Source of the DNA: Caballeronia sp. dw_19
Lineage (GTDB): Bacteria > Pseudomonadota > Gammaproteobacteria > Burkholderiales > Burkholderiaceae
DNA: 64,000 nt
Assembly (NCBI RefSeq): GCF_018449515.1
Contig: NZ_JAAVUQ010000005.1
Span: forward strand, 62,001-126,000
Reading direction: 5' to 3'
Shown: one piece after another, positions 63,753 to 64,000 of the stretch
How positions within the stretch are numbered: position 1 is the first letter of the stretch
Layout of the letters: each line of letters starts with the position of its first letter
Translations under genes and position numbers: made by a program
Notes under the pieces: generated by a model
Told to the model about the DNA's origin: nothing
The model's database searches: none
The model's input: only the letters and a program-made list of their open reading frames with translations

Positions 63753-64000
63753 ATGAAAGCGATAGCTCAACCAAAGACAGCGCAAATTTTCGACCGGATC
63801 AACGCTCTCCAGTCAACAACTTCGCACTACTTCAACTCATCGCAGTTGACGCCTTTCGTGCGCGAATGGCGGGAGATCAAGAACGAGATTGATTCACTAA
63901 TGAAGGTAGACGCGTGCGCTGCTTGGGAAGCAGCCGGCGCATGGAAGGGTCTCGCTGGAGACACGGCAGGAACTGAAATCGCATTTGCGAACAGCGTTCG
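63753..64000 (+). CDS. unknown gene, N-terminal part (partial)
   Basis: An open frame starts at ATG 63753 with AGGA four bases upstream and continues to the window end without a stop (82 codons). It begins MKAIAQPKTAQIFDRINALQ and later reads WEAAGAWKGLAGDTAGTEIA. The helical look could fit many proteins; I do not recognise a family. Codon use is normal for the genome. Confidence 0.6.
   Translation, partial: MKAIAQPKTAQIFDRINALQSTTSHYFNSSQLTPFVREWREIKNEIDSLMKVDACAAWEAAGAWKGLAGDTAGTEIAFANSV

Overview
The window looks like chromosomal DNA of a Burkholderia-sensu-lato betaproteobacterium (Burkholderia, Paraburkholderia or Caballeronia). This is judged from high GC, from recognisable proteins and from remembered gene order (gltX beside tRNA genes; cysS, an AlkA-type glycosylase, accA, tilS and lysC in a row; ppiA, ppiB, lpxH, cysE, trmJ, suhB). 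No database search was possible, so every family name rests on motif recognition.

Region 1 (1-22300) is mostly core. It starts with the 3' end of a malate synthase gene, then a GGCT-fold protein, an AraC regulator and a GNAT acetyltransferase. A tRNA-Asp/tRNA-Glu/tRNA-Ala cluster lies downstream of gltX. Next come a Tat-type patatin lipoprotein, a three-gene periplasmic molybdenum hydroxylase operon (Mo subunit, 2Fe-2S subunit, triheme cytochrome c) whose cytochrome gene is broken near its start by an apparent one-base insertion, an NlpC/P60 hydrolase, a complete yejABEF-type peptide ABC transporter, fabI, two paralogous small Pro/Tyr-rich secreted proteins, a small SSB-like protein, a double SnoaL protein and an XRE/MmyB-type regulator.

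Region 2 (about 22300-47650) is accessory. It begins with a decayed HigA-like antitoxin and a likely polymorphic toxin plus immunity gene. At 24564-24585 there is a 22-nt copy of the 3' end of tRNA-Ser(GCT), in direct orientation to the intact tRNA-Ser at 47548-47641 and beside a similar terminator. I read the roughly 23 kb between them as a genomic island, although no integrase is visible. It carries a Shedu-type defence nuclease next to the distal repeat, several small regulator-plus-enzyme cassettes (Rrf2 with SnoaL and quinone oxidoreductase; LysR with aldehyde dehydrogenase and carboxymuconolactone decarboxylase-like protein; TetR with SDR; AraC with hydrolase and MAPEG protein), a cyanide-insensitive bd oxidase operon with a 40-residue DUF2474-like peptide and a YdeP-type molybdoenzyme, a bestrophin, a Tat-secreted alpha/beta hydrolase, and debris (IS630 transposase fragment, LysR pseudogene, hydrolase fragment, a short inverted-repeat element).

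Region 3 (47650-64000) is core housekeeping: lysC, tilS, accA, an AlkA-type glycosylase, cysS, a TPR protein, two cyclophilins, lpxH, cysE, trmJ, suhB, lplT, a DUF883 protein, and the start of an unknown gene cut by the window edge.
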